A stretch of 64,000 nucleotides of DNA from Gilliamella sp. ESL0405 (GCF_019469205.1 NZ_CP048265.1:2604001-2668000), one strand, 5' to 3'; positions 19,540-31,206 are shown, counted from the stretch's first letter. A program made the numbers and translations. Notes: generated by a model not told the origin, from the sequence alone.

Positions 19540-21186
19540 ATGCCTAAAATAAAAAATCCGGTGATACCGGGCATGTCTCCTGATCCGTCAATCATTCGTG
19601 TTAACGATACTTACTATATCGCCTCATCCACTTTTCATTGGAATCCAATCATTCAAATTTTTCAATCAAAAGACCTCGCTAATTGGCAACTCATTGATTA
19701 TGTATTTAAACATGGTGAAGTCAATTTATCCGGAACAAATACCCCCGCCGGTGTCTGGGCACCGCATTTATCTTATGATTCGATAAATAAAAAATTTTGG
19801 CTAATATACTCGCATATGAAAAACATGGCCGGGCGAGAGTTTAATGCTGACACTTATGCCATTTGCGCTGAGGATATTAACGGGCCTTGGTCAGCGCCAA
19901 TTTATCTTACCTCTATCGGTTTCGATCCGGCGCTGTTTCATGATGATGACGGTAAACATTATTTAACTATTTTAGAGTGGGAAACCCGACAAGGTTATCA
20001 AGCACCAGGGCATATTGTCATTGCTCAAGTCGATCTTGCTGAAGGAAAGCTCGTCAGCCCGTGGCATCGATTAACGCAAGGTTTTACAACTCGAGGTTGC
20101 GCTGAAGCGCCGCAGATTTATAAAAGGCTTGATAACTATTATTTGATAATAGCCGCCGGTGGTACGGGCTATGCGCACGGTATTGAAATCGGTCGAGCTA
20201 AAGATATTTATGGTCCTTATCAGCCCCACCCGTCCGGTGAGCCGATTGTCACCTCCTCACCTAATCATCTATTTTCATTAGGCGATCCCGATGCCGGCCA
20301 TTTTGAAATGTTCAATCCTAATTCACTGATGCAAAAAGCGGGACACGGCTCACTTGTTGAGAGTCAAAACGGCGATTGGTATATTGCCCATTTGATGTCC
20401 AGACCAATAAAAGACACACTACTCAATCCGCTTGGTCGAGAAACCTCAATCCAAAAAATGCAGTGGACGGATGACGGTTGGCTAGTTATGGCAGACGGCT
20501 CTAATTTAGCCAAAATGGAATTTGATTCTTCGTTACCGCTAGAAGGCGAAATAAGTCATGACGTGATTGACGAGTTCGACCATGGCTATCAATTGGCGTT
20601 TATGACGCCTTATCAACATCAATCCAGCCAATGGGTGAATACCCATGAACGCCAGAGTCATTTGCGAATTTATGGACAAAACTCGCTATTTTCTCAAGTG
20701 ACGCCGTCAATTATGGCAACTCGGGCTACTTCGTTTGACTATTACGTTCAAACTAAAGTTGAATTCCACCCGGAACACTACTCACAAACCGCCGGTGTTG
20801 GTCTTTATTATGACTCCAATAATTGGCTCTATTTACATTTAACTTATAGTGAACATCTCAAGACCCCGGTTTTAACCCTACTACAAGCAAAACTGGGTAC
20901 CAGAATCGAATATGTCAATCACCGTATTGCTATCCCAAACGGAGTTGTGGAACTAAAATTATCCTACCAACATGGCAAAGTTGCGCTACTTTACCGACTC
21001 GATGACGTATGGATGCCAATTATGCAAGCACTAGATGTCCTTTATTTATCGGATGAAGGCGTCAATGGCGAACCGGGGGAAATAGGTGGATTTACCGGCT
21101 TATTTAATTTTATTGCAGCTGTCGATAGCTACCAACATCAATCTTATGCCGATTTTGATTATTACTACGTGATCAACAATGGTTAA
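19540..21186 (+). CDS. GH43 beta-xylosidase (xylan 1,4-beta-xylosidase)
   Basis: Intracellular glycoside hydrolase that releases xylose from the ends of xylobiose or xylo-oligosaccharides. No signal peptide is seen. The 548-residue protein has the five-bladed GH43 propeller (about 1-320) and a C-terminal beta-sandwich (about 340-545). The catalytic triad fits known GH43 xylosidases: base D15 in MSPDPSI, modulator D129 in GFDPALF and acid E189 in CAEAPQ. It aligns with E. coli YagH/XynB-type enzymes. The MFS gene follows 18 bp later, so uptake and cleavage are coupled. Some GH43 members also act on arabinosides. Confidence 0.9.
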   Translation: MPKIKNPVIPGMSPDPSIIRVNDTYYIASSTFHWNPIIQIFQSKDLANWQLIDYVFKHGEVNLSGTNTPAGVWAPHLSYDSINKKFWLIYSHMKNMAGREFNADTYAICAEDINGPWSAPIYLTSIGFDPALFHDDDGKHYLTILEWETRQGYQAPGHIVIAQVDLAEGKLVSPWHRLTQGFTTRGCAEAPQIYKRLDNYYLIIAAGGTGYAHGIEIGRAKDIYGPYQPHPSGEPIVTSSPNHLFSLGDPDAGHFEMFNPNSLMQKAGHGSLVESQNGDWYIAHLMSRPIKDTLLNPLGRETSIQKMQWTDDGWLVMADGSNLAKMEFDSSLPLEGEISHDVIDEFDHGYQLAFMTPYQHQSSQWVNTHERQSHLRIYGQNSLFSQVTPSIMATRATSFDYYVQTKVEFHPEHYSQTAGVGLYYDSNNWLYLHLTYSEHLKTPVLTLLQAKLGTRIEYVNHRIAIPNGVVELKLSYQHGKVALLYRLDDVWMPIMQALDVLYLSDEGVNGEPGEIGGFTGLFNFIAAVDSYQHQSYADFDYYYVINNG

Positions 21187-21204
21187 TATTTTAGGTAAAG
21201 TATT

Positions 21205-22440
21205 ATGAAAACAACAATTCCATTAACTCGACTTATTCCCGGACTAATTATCGGCCCGGCATCGTGGTTAGGTCCCTATATTGCCGCATCAAGTCTCTTT
21301 TTACCGGCGCTAATTCAACAAATTGATGAAAACAGTAAGTTCCAATTATTAGCGCTATTTTCTTCTAGTGGTATGATAGCTGCGGCGATGTCAAATATGC
21401 TTGCAGGCTATTTATCGGATCGAACACGCTCCAAATTCGGTAATCGCTCACCTTGGATTGTAGCCGGCGCTGTCGCCTTTATGTTATCCATGATATTAGC
21501 TTCAATGGCCAATAGTATTCCTTTTTTGTTGTGTAGTTGGTTACTCGGCCAAGTTGCTTTAAACTTTATTGTTGCTCCTATGGTAGCCTGGATAGACTTT
21601 GCCGCTGAAGAGAGAAAAGGCACGGCCTCGAGCGCTTATGGCGGACTAGGTATGGCGTTAGGTAACAACGGTTTTACAATACTTGCTGCGATGTTTCTAG
21701 GCAACTTTCGATTTGGCTTTATCGTTTTTGGTATTATTACATTCATTGGCGTATTACTGTCGGTATTGATTGTAAAAGAGCCTTCAAACCTTAACCAAAC
21801 GAGGGAAAACAAATTATCCAAAAGCGATAAAAAATTCCAAGATACATTGGATATCTTTCCCAAATGGGAAATCGGGCGAGACTATTATTTGGCATTAATT
21901 GGGAAACTTTTTCAAGGCATCAGTAACTTTACTATCATCGGTTGCATACTGTTTATTTTGACCGATTTTATACAATGCAATCCATCTGAAACAGAAAATG
22001 CCATCCAGCTCCTTAATTTAATTATGTTAATTTTTGGCATTTTAATGGGATTTATTGCCGGTCCAATCTGCGATAAATTAAAAGTGCTTAAACTACCGGT
22101 TGGGTTATCTACCCTCTTATTAGGCATTGGTGCATTAAGCTTATTGCTATGCCCAAATCAAATAGGCGTGTTAATTTATGCATTTTCCGCAGGAATCGGC
22201 ATGGGAATATGGAATTCACTCGACAATTTATTGAATTTACAAGTCATCCCCAATAAGAATCAAGTAGCCTTTTTTTTAGGGTTCTATAATCTCGGTAACA
22301 CAATAACTCAAGCAATTGCACCAATTATTACCGCATATGTGATCCTTTTTTGGGGCTTTTCAGCTATTTTTATTGTCTCTTTTGTGTTTGCCATGATTGG
22401 CGGCACGGCCATACTTTTAATTCGTTCAGTTGACAAATAA
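21205..22440 (+). CDS. MFS transporter, probable xyloside or xylo-oligosaccharide importer
   Basis: The 411-residue protein has about 12 hydrophobic segments and the MFS loop 2-3 motif (LAGYLSDRTRSKFGNRSPW). The charged signature DRTRS-FG-RSPW is also seen in GPH-type sugar symporters. It is 18 bp downstream of the GH43 beta-xylosidase, convergent with xylR and inside the xyl cassette. Import of xylobiose, xylosides or xylose is the best guess, purely from context. No specific family member was recognised, so the substrate remains open. Confidence 0.72.
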   Translation: MKTTIPLTRLIPGLIIGPASWLGPYIAASSLFLPALIQQIDENSKFQLLALFSSSGMIAAAMSNMLAGYLSDRTRSKFGNRSPWIVAGAVAFMLSMILASMANSIPFLLCSWLLGQVALNFIVAPMVAWIDFAAEERKGTASSAYGGLGMALGNNGFTILAAMFLGNFRFGFIVFGIITFIGVLLSVLIVKEPSNLNQTRENKLSKSDKKFQDTLDIFPKWEIGRDYYLALIGKLFQGISNFTIIGCILFILTDFIQCNPSETENAIQLLNLIMLIFGILMGFIAGPICDKLKVLKLPVGLSTLLLGIGALSLLLCPNQIGVLIYAFSAGIGMGIWNSLDNLLNLQVIPNKNQVAFFLGFYNLGNTITQAIAPIITAYVILFWGFSAIFIVSFVFAMIGGTAILLIRSVDK

Positions 22441-22446
22441 ACGCAT

Positions 22447-22490
22447 CAAAAAGGAAAAGGAAAAATATTATTTAAGCTTTTTCCTTTTTG
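22447..22490. terminator. Bidirectional terminator between MFS gene and xylR
   Basis: AAAAGGAAAAA (22455-22465) pairs with TTTTTCCTTTT (22478-22488) around a 12-base loop, in the gap between two convergent genes. A-runs on one side and T-runs on the other fit use in both directions. Confidence 0.65.
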
Positions 22491-22515
22491 TTTATGTTAC
22501 CTATTATTCATGACG

Positions 22516-23709
22516 TTAAAGTGGCGCCGACTTAAGTGTGGTAAATTGCCGTCTAAAATCTTTAGGGGTCATACCATAACGTTTCTTAAACAGAAAATAG
22601 AAATACTGAACTGACGGATAACCACATTGCTGAGAAATGGTTTGAATGGATAAGGATGACTCAAGCAGAAGGTATTTAGCCTGATTAAATTTTTCTTCAT
22701 GAATAACGGCATGAATGGTTTTACCTAATGACGATTTAAATCGAATTTCCAAATTAGAGCGTGATATCTGCATTTGTGAAATTACTTGCTCCACTTTAAT
22801 TCCTTTACAGGCATGATCACGAATATAGTGAATGGCTTGGATAACATAGGGATCTTGAATCGATCGATAATCTGTCGAACGTCTGGCAATCACTTTTTTA
22901 GGAGCTATAAGTAAAGGACAAACCGGCACGTTACCTTTCATAAAGCGTTTTTGGAGCAAGTTTGCCGCATTAAATCCCATCTCTTCCGTACCTTGCTTAA
23001 CGGTCGATAACGATACCATTGATAAATCATTGATGACTTCCTCATTATCAATACCAATTAGACATAACTCTTCCGGTATTTTTATGCCTGCTCTATCACA
23101 CGCCTGTAAAATATGGTGTGCTCTGGCATCATTGACGGCAATAATACCGGTATTAATCGGCAAAGAGAGCAACCATTTAGAGAGCTTATCTAAGCCTTCT
23201 TGCCAATTATCAAGCGAAGTAGACATGCCTTGATAAATAAACCCTTCATACCCCTTTTGGGCTAAAATTTGCTTAAAAATGTCTTCTCGCACCCCAGCCC
23301 AACGACAATATCGGTTAGAAGGCAAACCGTAAAAGGCAAATTGACTAATCCCCTTAGCGCACAAGTGATTAAATGCACTTTCAATAATGGCAAAATTATC
23401 AGCAGCAACATAAGGCACATTAGGATAGCTCGATGTACCATGATAAGAGCTACCCACCCCAATTATTGGAATTTGAACATGTTTAAGCAAATCGGCAATA
23501 TCCGGATCATCAAAATTAGCAATAATCCCATCGCAGTCAAAACGAAAAGAGGTGGTCGTGTCATAACGCAGCGTTTCAGAGATATAAATATTCCAATGAA
23601 TATGATGTGACTTTAAAAAATCACCAATACCTTTTAAGATTTGACGATCGTAAATATTATTAGCATTAAATAACAATACAACTTTATAAGGTTCATTTTT
23701 TACATTCAT
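22516..23709 (-). CDS. xylR: Xylose operon transcriptional activator XylR
   Basis: AraC-family regulator with an N-terminal LacI/PBP-like xylose-binding domain (about 1-285) and a C-terminal pair of AraC helix-turn-helices (about 290-390). KVVLLFNANNIYDRQ, VYQ-like YQGMSTSLDNWQ, GIIAVNDARAHHIL, RRSTDYRSIQDP and ISRSNLEIRFK align along the full length of E. coli XylR (392 residues). The ATG at 23709 gives 397 residues; an in-frame ATG 18 bp upstream (23727) is also possible and neither has a strong ribosome site. In E. coli xylR lies at the other end of the xyl locus; here it faces the MFS gene. It likely activates xylAB and the GH43-MFS unit with CRP. Confidence 0.93.
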   Translation of the reverse strand: MNVKNEPYKVVLLFNANNIYDRQILKGIGDFLKSHHIHWNIYISETLRYDTTTSFRFDCDGIIANFDDPDIADLLKHVQIPIIGVGSSYHGTSSYPNVPYVAADNFAIIESAFNHLCAKGISQFAFYGLPSNRYCRWAGVREDIFKQILAQKGYEGFIYQGMSTSLDNWQEGLDKLSKWLLSLPINTGIIAVNDARAHHILQACDRAGIKIPEELCLIGIDNEEVINDLSMVSLSTVKQGTEEMGFNAANLLQKRFMKGNVPVCPLLIAPKKVIARRSTDYRSIQDPYVIQAIHYIRDHACKGIKVEQVISQMQISRSNLEIRFKSSLGKTIHAVIHEEKFNQAKYLLLESSLSIQTISQQCGYPSVQYFYFLFKKRYGMTPKDFRRQFTTLKSAPL

Positions 23710-24012
23710 CACAATTACGCACAACATTTATCCAATAACCAGTATCATATTACCGTTTTTTTTGATAAAAATTTAGCTTAAATTTCTAACGTTTGTCTCC
23801 TCCTATCTTAATGACCATTACCCTATGCCTAAGCTACATTGTTACTCAATATTTGCTTAGGCAATCTACGGCATTGGATAATCATTGGGATAAAAGTGAT
23901 ACATAAAACCTCAGCAATAACTTATCAATAAAAGATAAACTTTGTTTAATAAGATGATGCTTGATAACCAAAAATAGTTTAATTAAATAACATAATGAAC
24001 TTGTGGTAATAC
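23710..24012. other. Gap between xylR and the str operon promoter
   Basis: Two divergent promoters must share this stretch. The only structure noticed is an 8-bp inverted repeat, GCCTAAGC/GCTTAGGC at 23827-23862, with a 20-base loop. No gene is seen. Confidence 0.4.
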
Positions 24013-24041
24013 TTGACATTATGCCTGTTGAGGTCTAGAAT
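24013..24041 (+). promoter_or_regulatory. Strong sigma-70 promoter of the str operon
   Basis: TTGACA (24013-24018), a 17-bp spacer and TAGAAT (24036-24041). Predicted start about 24048, giving a leader of nearly 100 nt before rpsL. The GAGGTC-TAGAAT-CTTGCGACCC context is followed by a GC-rich patch typical of a stringent discriminator. Confidence 0.85.
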
Positions 24042-24126
24042 CTTGCGACCCAAAACTTATATCCATAGGCTTTGGGCTACAGTTATTAATTACGTATCTA
24101 AAAAGCAATTTTTAAATTTATTTTAA

Positions 24127-24519
<393 letters not shown>

Positions 24520-24619
24520 TGGAACTCCGTTAAGTAAGGCCAAACTATAATAATTCCATTTAACTCATTTGAGTTTTGGGTAAACCTGAAAATTTATAAC
24601 ATATAAACGGAGTATTCCA
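24520..24619 (+). promoter_or_regulatory. rpsL-rpsG intercistronic region, probable S7 translational operator
   Basis: The 100-nt gap begins with TGGAACTCCGTT (24520-24531) and ends with AACGGAGTATTCCA (24606-24619), which can pair and would bury the rpsG ribosome site (CGGAG). In E. coli S7 binds the equivalent region and represses its own and downstream translation. The pairing is visible here; the regulation is inferred by homology. Confidence 0.7.
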
Positions 24620-25090
24620 ATGCCACGTCGTCATGTTGTCGGTCAAAGAAAAATTTTACCTGATCCGAAATTCGGTTCAGATTTACTGGCGAAATTTGTA
24701 AATATTTTAATGATAGATGGTAAAAAATCTATCGCAGAATCAATCGTATATTCAGCTCTTGATAAATTAGCTGAGCGTAGTGGAAAAGACCACTTAGCAG
24801 CTTTCGAAGTTGCACTAGATAACGTAAGACCAACTGTAGAAGTTAAGTCGCGTCGCGTTGGTGGTTCTACATACCAAGTTCCTGTTGAAGTGCGTCCAGT
24901 TCGTCGTAATGCACTTGCAATGCGTTGGATTGTAGATGCAGCACGTAAACGTGGCGATAAATCAATGGCTTTACGCCTAGCGAATGAACTTATGGATGCT
25001 TTTGAAAACAAAGGTACCGCTGTGAAAAAACGCGAAGATGTTCATCGTATGGCTGAAGCTAATAGAGCGTTTGCACACTATCGTTGGTAA
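24620..25090 (+). CDS. rpsG: 30S ribosomal protein S7
   Basis: Primary binder of the 3' domain of 16S rRNA and, in enterobacteria, autoregulator of the str operon. 156 residues starting [19 protein letters not shown], with [24 protein letters not shown] as the conserved core. Translated after the long intercistronic operator-like region; fusA follows 109 bp later. Confidence 0.98.
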   Translation: MPRRHVVGQRKILPDPKFGSDLLAKFVNILMIDGKKSIAESIVYSALDKLAERSGKDHLAAFEVALDNVRPTVEVKSRRVGGSTYQVPVEVRPVRRNALAMRWIVDAARKRGDKSMALRLANELMDAFENKGTAVKKREDVHRMAEANRAFAHYRW

Positions 25091-25199
25091 TCTTTCCACT
25101 GCTATTAAGTGGCTTGAAATTAGACTGACAGCACATATCTACTGTCAGTCAACCTAAATGATATTTTATTAAGCAAACGATTCTAAATAGAGGATTAAT

Positions 25200-27302
25200 A
25201 TGGCTCGTACAACCCCTATAGCACGCTACCGTAATATCGGTATCAGTGCACATATTGACGCAGGTAAAACAACAACTACCGAACGTATTTTGTTTTATAC
25301 TGGTGTAAGTCACAAAATTGGTGAGGTTCATGATGGCGCAGCTACCATGGACTGGATGGAACAAGAACAAGAACGTGGTATTACTATCACTTCAGCAGCG
25401 ACAACTGCATTCTGGTCAGGTATGGGACAACAATTTGAACCACACCGTATCAATATCATCGACACCCCGGGACACGTTGACTTCACAATCGAAGTTGAAC
25501 GTTCTATGCGTGTTTTAGATGGTGCAGTAATGGTTTACTGTGCAGTTGGTGGTGTTCAACCTCAATCAGAAACAGTATGGCGTCAAGCAAACAAATATAA
25601 AGTTCCACGTATCGCATTTGTAAACAAAATGGACCGTATGGGTGCTAACTTCTTACGTGTTGTTGATCAAATCAAAACGCGTTTAGCAGCTGTGCCAGTT
25701 CCTTTAGTTCTACCAATCGGTGCTGAAGAAGCATTTACCGGTGTTGTTGATTTACTTAAACGTAAAGCAATTAACTGGAATGATGCTGATCAAGGCGTAA
25801 CATTTACTTATGAAGATGTACCAGCAGACATGGTTGAGCAAGTCGAAGAATGGCGTGCAAACTTAATGGAAGCTGCTGCAGAAGCTAACGAAGAGTTAAT
25901 GGAAAAATACCTTGGTGGTGAAGAGTTAACTGAAGAAGAAGTTAAATTAGCATTACGTGAACGTGTACTTGCTAATGAAATCATCTTAGTAACTTGTGGT
26001 AGTGCCTTTAAAAACAAAGGTGTTCAATTTATGCTTGATGCGGTAATTGAATATTTACCAGCACCAACTGATGTACCAGCAATTAAAGGTGAACTAGCAG
26101 ACGGTGAACCAGCTGAGCGTCACTCTAGTGATGATGAACCATTCTCATCATTAGCGTTTAAAATCGCCACTGACCCATTTGTTGGTAACTTAACCTTCTT
26201 CCGTGTTTACTCGGGTGTGGTTAATTCTGGTGATACTGTTCTTAACTCTGTTAAAGACAAAAAAGAGCGTTTTGGTCGTATCGTTCAGATGCATGCTAAT
26301 AAACGTGAAGAAATTAAAGAAGTTCGTGCCGGCGACATCGCTGCTGCAATCGGTCTTAAAGATGTCACAACTGGTGATACACTTTGTGCTGAAAGCGCAC
26401 CAATCATTCTTGAAAGAATGGAGTTCCCTGAACCAGTTATCTCTGTTGCAGTTGAACCTAAAACTAAAGCTGACCAAGAAAAAATGGGGCTTGCTTTAGG
26501 TCGTTTAGCACAAGAAGATCCTTCATTCCGTGTTCACACTGATGAAGAATCTGGACAAACTATTATTTCTGGTATGGGTGAGCTTCACTTAGAAATCATC
26601 GTTGACCGTATGAAACGTGAATTTAAAGTAGAAGCAAATGTTGGTAAACCACAAGTAGCATACCGTGAAACAATTCGCAACGAAGTTGAACAAGAAGGTA
26701 AATTTGTTCGTCAGTCTGGTGGTCGTGGTCAATATGGTCATGTATGGTTAAAAATCAAACCATTGGAAGCTGGTGGCGAAGGTTACAAATTCAACAATGA
26801 AATTGTTGGTGGTGTAGTTCCTAAAGAATACATCCCGGCAGTTGATAAAGGCTGTCAAGAACAAATGAAAAACGGTGTTCTTGCTGGTTACCCAATTGTT
26901 GATGTTGAAGTCACTATCTTTGATGGTTCTTACCATGATGTTGACTCATCAGAAATGGCATTTAAAATTGCCGGTTCAATGGCATTTAAAGAAGGCTTTA
27001 TGAAAGCTAAACCTGTGCTTTTAGAACCGATTATGAAAGTAGAAGTTGAAACCCCTGAAGATTATATGGGTGATGTTATCGGTGACTTAAACCGTCGTCG
27101 CGGTATGATCGAAGGTATGGAAGATACTGCAACTGGTAAAACAGTTAAAGCACAAGTTCCACTTTCTGAAATGTTTGGCTATGCAACAGACCTACGTTCT
27201 CAAACACAAGGTCGTGCTTCTTACTCAATGGAGTTCTTGAAGTACAATGAAGCACCAACAAATATTGCAACAGCAATTATTGAAGCTCGTAAAGCGAAAT
27301 AA
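25200..27302 (+). CDS. fusA: Elongation factor G
   Basis: GTPase that drives ribosomal translocation and, with RRF, subunit recycling. The 700-residue protein has the G motifs [15 protein letters not shown] (residues 17 onward), the switch [20 protein letters not shown] and NKMDRMGAN, followed by domains [25 protein letters not shown] marks domain III. AGAGGATTAAT precedes the ATG. Third gene of the str operon, 69 bp before tuf. Confidence 0.98.
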   Translation: MARTTPIARYRNIGISAHIDAGKTTTTERILFYTGVSHKIGEVHDGAATMDWMEQEQERGITITSAATTAFWSGMGQQFEPHRINIIDTPGHVDFTIEVERSMRVLDGAVMVYCAVGGVQPQSETVWRQANKYKVPRIAFVNKMDRMGANFLRVVDQIKTRLAAVPVPLVLPIGAEEAFTGVVDLLKRKAINWNDADQGVTFTYEDVPADMVEQVEEWRANLMEAAAEANEELMEKYLGGEELTEEEVKLALRERVLANEIILVTCGSAFKNKGVQFMLDAVIEYLPAPTDVPAIKGELADGEPAERHSSDDEPFSSLAFKIATDPFVGNLTFFRVYSGVVNSGDTVLNSVKDKKERFGRIVQMHANKREEIKEVRAGDIAAAIGLKDVTTGDTLCAESAPIILERMEFPEPVISVAVEPKTKADQEKMGLALGRLAQEDPSFRVHTDEESGQTIISGMGELHLEIIVDRMKREFKVEANVGKPQVAYRETIRNEVEQEGKFVRQSGGRGQYGHVWLKIKPLEAGGEGYKFNNEIVGGVVPKEYIPAVDKGCQEQMKNGVLAGYPIVDVEVTIFDGSYHDVDSSEMAFKIAGSMAFKEGFMKAKPVLLEPIMKVEVETPEDYMGDVIGDLNRRRGMIEGMEDTATGKTVKAQVPLSEMFGYATDLRSQTQGRASYSMEFLKYNEAPTNIATAIIEARKAK

Positions 27303-27322
27303 TTTTTACATAAATAAAGTAA

Positions 27323-27350
27323 CACTTCCCTTTTAAGATAAAGGGAAGTG
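27323..27350 (+). other. Perfect 11-bp hairpin between fusA and tuf
   Basis: CACTTCCCTTT and AAAGGGAAGTG flank a TAAGAT loop 21 bp after the fusA stop. No T-run follows, so it more likely serves mRNA processing or stability than termination, and tuf stays in the operon. Confidence 0.6.
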
Positions 27351-27359
27351 ATTTAATAA

Positions 27360-28556
<1,197 letters not shown>

Positions 28557-28568
28557 TTATAGCTAACT

Positions 28569-28594
28569 ATAAAGCGCATCGTAATGCGCTTTAT
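28569..28594 (+). other. Hairpin directly after tuf
   Basis: ATAAAGCGCAT-CGTA-ATGCGCTTTAT is a perfect 11-bp stem, 12 bp after the tuf stop. It is the first of two stacked stems and probably protects the 3' end. Confidence 0.65.
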
Positions 28595-28600
28595 CTCAGC

Positions 28601-28633
28601 AAAAAAGGCGCATATATTTGCGCCTTTTTTATT
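28601..28633 (+). terminator. Intrinsic terminator of the str operon
   Basis: AAAAAAGGCGCA-TATATT-TGCGCCTTTTTT is a perfect 12-bp stem with a T-run, the canonical bidirectional intrinsic terminator. Confidence 0.93.
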
Positions 28634-28684
28634 TTCTATAACGTTAATACAGCTGTTTAACATGTAATTTAAATTTAAACCTTT

Positions 28685-28858
28685 TTACTGAGATAAATGG
28701 CTATCATTTGCCAAATTCAAAGTAACACCATTGCAAAATGCAATCTCAGCTTCTCTACTCGCCGCTGCCAATACTTTTACATCCAAGAAATCAGCAATTG
28801 CTAGCTTTACGCCACAGTTAAACAAAAAATATTCATCACAATTGATATTGTCAGTTAT
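28685..28858 (-). pseudogene. Possible coding remnant of an unrecognised protein
   Basis: On the minus strand, 57 sense codons run between two TAA stops without an ATG. The predicted residues (FNCGVKLAIADFLDV, then AAASREAEIAFCNGVTLN) have a codon choice and residue mix like a folded protein. No family was recognised. It could be the tail of a decayed gene or chance. It lies in the 517-bp gap between tuf and the TonB receptor gene. Confidence 0.3.
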
Positions 28859-29027
28859 TTAGTTAAATTTATAAAAAAAAGAGCATCATTCCACGCCTAA
28901 ACAGCATCAAAGCGTTATTTATTTTTATTTAATTAATTATTACTTTAGGTTGGCAATAATAGAATTTTAAATTAACGCTATTTTTTACCAAATTTTGATA
29001 AATGTCATAGGATAATACCGCTATTTC

Positions 29028-29046
29028 GCAAATAATAATCATTATC
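29028..29046 (+). promoter_or_regulatory. Fur box upstream of the TonB receptor gene
   Basis: The 19-mer GCAAATAATAATCATTATC matches the Fur consensus GATAATGATAATCATTATC at 16 of 19 positions and lies 28 bp before the start codon. It implies iron repression of the receptor. Confidence 0.8.
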
Positions 29047-29073
29047 ATTTATTTTTTTGGGAAAGAAGATATT

Positions 29074-31143
29074 ATGTGTAAGTTCAAGAAAATCGCTCAA
29101 CAAACAATACTGACTTCACTTTGTTCAACCATGGTATTGAGTCAATACTCGTTAGCAGACAATAGGCCTGATGTGATATTAGTCACACCAAATAATGAAT
29201 TATCTAAACATAGTGCATTGTCACCCAGTTACCAGCAGGAACAGAACAAATTAAATCAAACTGCTGGCGCAACGAATCTTGTTGTTCCCGATCAAGAAAA
29301 TAGGCTATCGACTCTGCAAGATGCATTGGATTATCAACCCGGTATTATTATTCAGAATTTTTTTGGTGGGATAGATCAACCACGATTGAATATTCGCGGT
29401 TCTGGCGTTCAAAGTACGCCTCTTTCACGGGGTGTTTTACTATTGCAAGACGGTTTGCCTATTAATGATGCTGACGGCGATTTCAATATCAGTACGCTCG
29501 ATATGCGAGATGCCCGATTGATTTCTATTTATCGCGGTGCCAACAGTAGTCATCCACAAAGTAATAGTTTAGGGGGAGAGCTGAATTTTATCTCGTTCAC
29601 AGGAAAAGATGATAATGGTACTGCTCGCTATGAATATGGAGCATATGGTCGACAAGCCACTCAAATTGCTATAGGCAATAGTAGTGAGTCATATGGTATT
29701 GACGGCCGATTGAGTTTATCTTATGACCATTTCGACGGTTACCGTCATCATTCAACCTCACAGCGTAAAACAGCTCGAGCGAATTTTGGCTTTACTTCTG
29801 ATAATGTTGAAAACCGCACATGGCTGAGTTGGACAGATGTACGCTTTAATATTCCTGGACCACTTTCGCAAAGTAAATCAAAACACTCTCCTAGGGCAAT
29901 TGAAAACATTATCACGCTAACCGACCCGCATCGCCATACCGAGCAAGCCCGTATAGCTAATCGGACTAATTGGACTTTTGGCGATCAATCTCTTGAACTC
30001 GGTGTCTGGCACCAGCAAACTCATGATAATTTTATTACACCAGCCGATTACACATTAAGTCATAGTCGCACCACCGGTACTGAGCTGGCTTATCAATCCA
30101 AATTTAACGACATTACGTTTCATAGCGCTCTTGCTTGGGATAAAACAAATTTGGATCGCAAGTTATTGATGAATCGACGTAATACACCAATGTTTAAACG
30201 TCTGCTTGGTAACTATACAGCCGTTGCAGAAAACATGAATGGTGCAATCGGCACATCTTGGAATATTAATGACGCTTGGCAGTTAAACCTAGATACCAAA
30301 GTTACGCACGCCAAACGAAATGTCGATACTCGCCATAGCAATAATAAGCTCAATCAGTCATGGACATTTTGGTCACCCAAAATTGGGATAATTTGGACGC
30401 CGACAAGTGATAACCGCTTTTATGGCAACTTAAGTACCAGTAACGAGCCGGCATCATTTCGTGAAATTATTACCAGCAATGGAAGAAAAGCACAACTAAA
30501 TAAGCTTGATCGCCAAAAAGGTATCACCGCTGAAATTGGCGGTAGCGGTAAAATTATTGAGAATGTAAATTGGGATGTAGCTTTATATCGCAGCATTATT
30601 AAAGATGAATATATTTCTGCTTATGATGCTAATGGCAATACCGTAGGCATATCCAATTATGGCAGTAAAACCCGTCATCAAGGCATTGAAGCGGGTATAA
30701 AAGGCTTGTTACCTTCAGTCTTAAACAGGGGGGATATCGAATATCGTTTATCTTGGACTTATAGCGATTTTCGTTTTCAAGGCGGGCAATATAATCATCA
30801 TTATATTGCAGGCATTCCGAGAAATATCATCAATGCTGAATTACTCTATAAAATAGATAACTGGACGTTTGGCCCTAATTTACACTGGTCACCGACTAAC
30901 ACGCCGGTTGATCACGCTAACAATATGCATATTCAGTACCGTGATCAATATGCTGTTTTTGGATTTAAGATAAATTATCAAAACCCTAAAGGCTGGTCAG
31001 GTTACATAATTGCCGATAATCTAACCAACAAACGTTATGCAAGTGCATCAGTTGCTAATCACGTAGTTGCATCAAAAAATGACATGACGTTATTTAGTGC
31101 AATGGGCTTTAATCTTAATGGTGGGATTGTTTATCACTTTTAA
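29074..31143 (+). CDS. TonB-dependent outer-membrane receptor, probably for iron chelates
   Basis: The 689-residue protein has a signal peptide (residues 1 to about 29, ending SLA), a plug domain (about 70-190) with LQDALDYQPGIIIQNFF, LNIRGSGVQ and GVLLLQDGLPINDADG, and a C-terminal 22-strand barrel ending in an aromatic residue (GGIVYHF). The Fur box just upstream indicates an iron-related ligand such as a siderophore or heme chelate. No heme-receptor FRAP/NPNL motif was seen. Specificity cannot be assigned. A convergent Fnr-like gene lies downstream. Confidence 0.85.
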   Translation: MCKFKKIAQQTILTSLCSTMVLSQYSLADNRPDVILVTPNNELSKHSALSPSYQQEQNKLNQTAGATNLVVPDQENRLSTLQDALDYQPGIIIQNFFGGIDQPRLNIRGSGVQSTPLSRGVLLLQDGLPINDADGDFNISTLDMRDARLISIYRGANSSHPQSNSLGGELNFISFTGKDDNGTARYEYGAYGRQATQIAIGNSSESYGIDGRLSLSYDHFDGYRHHSTSQRKTARANFGFTSDNVENRTWLSWTDVRFNIPGPLSQSKSKHSPRAIENIITLTDPHRHTEQARIANRTNWTFGDQSLELGVWHQQTHDNFITPADYTLSHSRTTGTELAYQSKFNDITFHSALAWDKTNLDRKLLMNRRNTPMFKRLLGNYTAVAENMNGAIGTSWNINDAWQLNLDTKVTHAKRNVDTRHSNNKLNQSWTFWSPKIGIIWTPTSDNRFYGNLSTSNEPASFREIITSNGRKAQLNKLDRQKGITAEIGGSGKIIENVNWDVALYRSIIKDEYISAYDANGNTVGISNYGSKTRHQGIEAGIKGLLPSVLNRGDIEYRLSWTYSDFRFQGGQYNHHYIAGIPRNIINAELLYKIDNWTFGPNLHWSPTNTPVDHANNMHIQYRDQYAVFGFKINYQNPKGWSGYIIADNLTNKRYASASVANHVVASKNDMTLFSAMGFNLNGGIVYHF

Positions 31144-31161
31144 TCGCTACCTACATATTAT

Positions 31162-31197
31162 CATCTGACAGGATAACTATGGTGTCGTTGTCAGATG
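31162..31197. terminator. Bidirectional hairpin between the receptor and fnr-like genes
   Basis: CATCTGACA (31162-31170) pairs with TGTCAGATG (31189-31197) around an 18-base loop, between two convergent stop codons. Confidence 0.6.
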
Positions 31198-31206
31198 AGA
31201 TAACAA

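Noticed and set aside
24643-25011. Antisense open frames within rpsG, fusA and tuf
   Set aside because: They mirror strongly biased codon use of the ribosomal genes and have no initiation signals.
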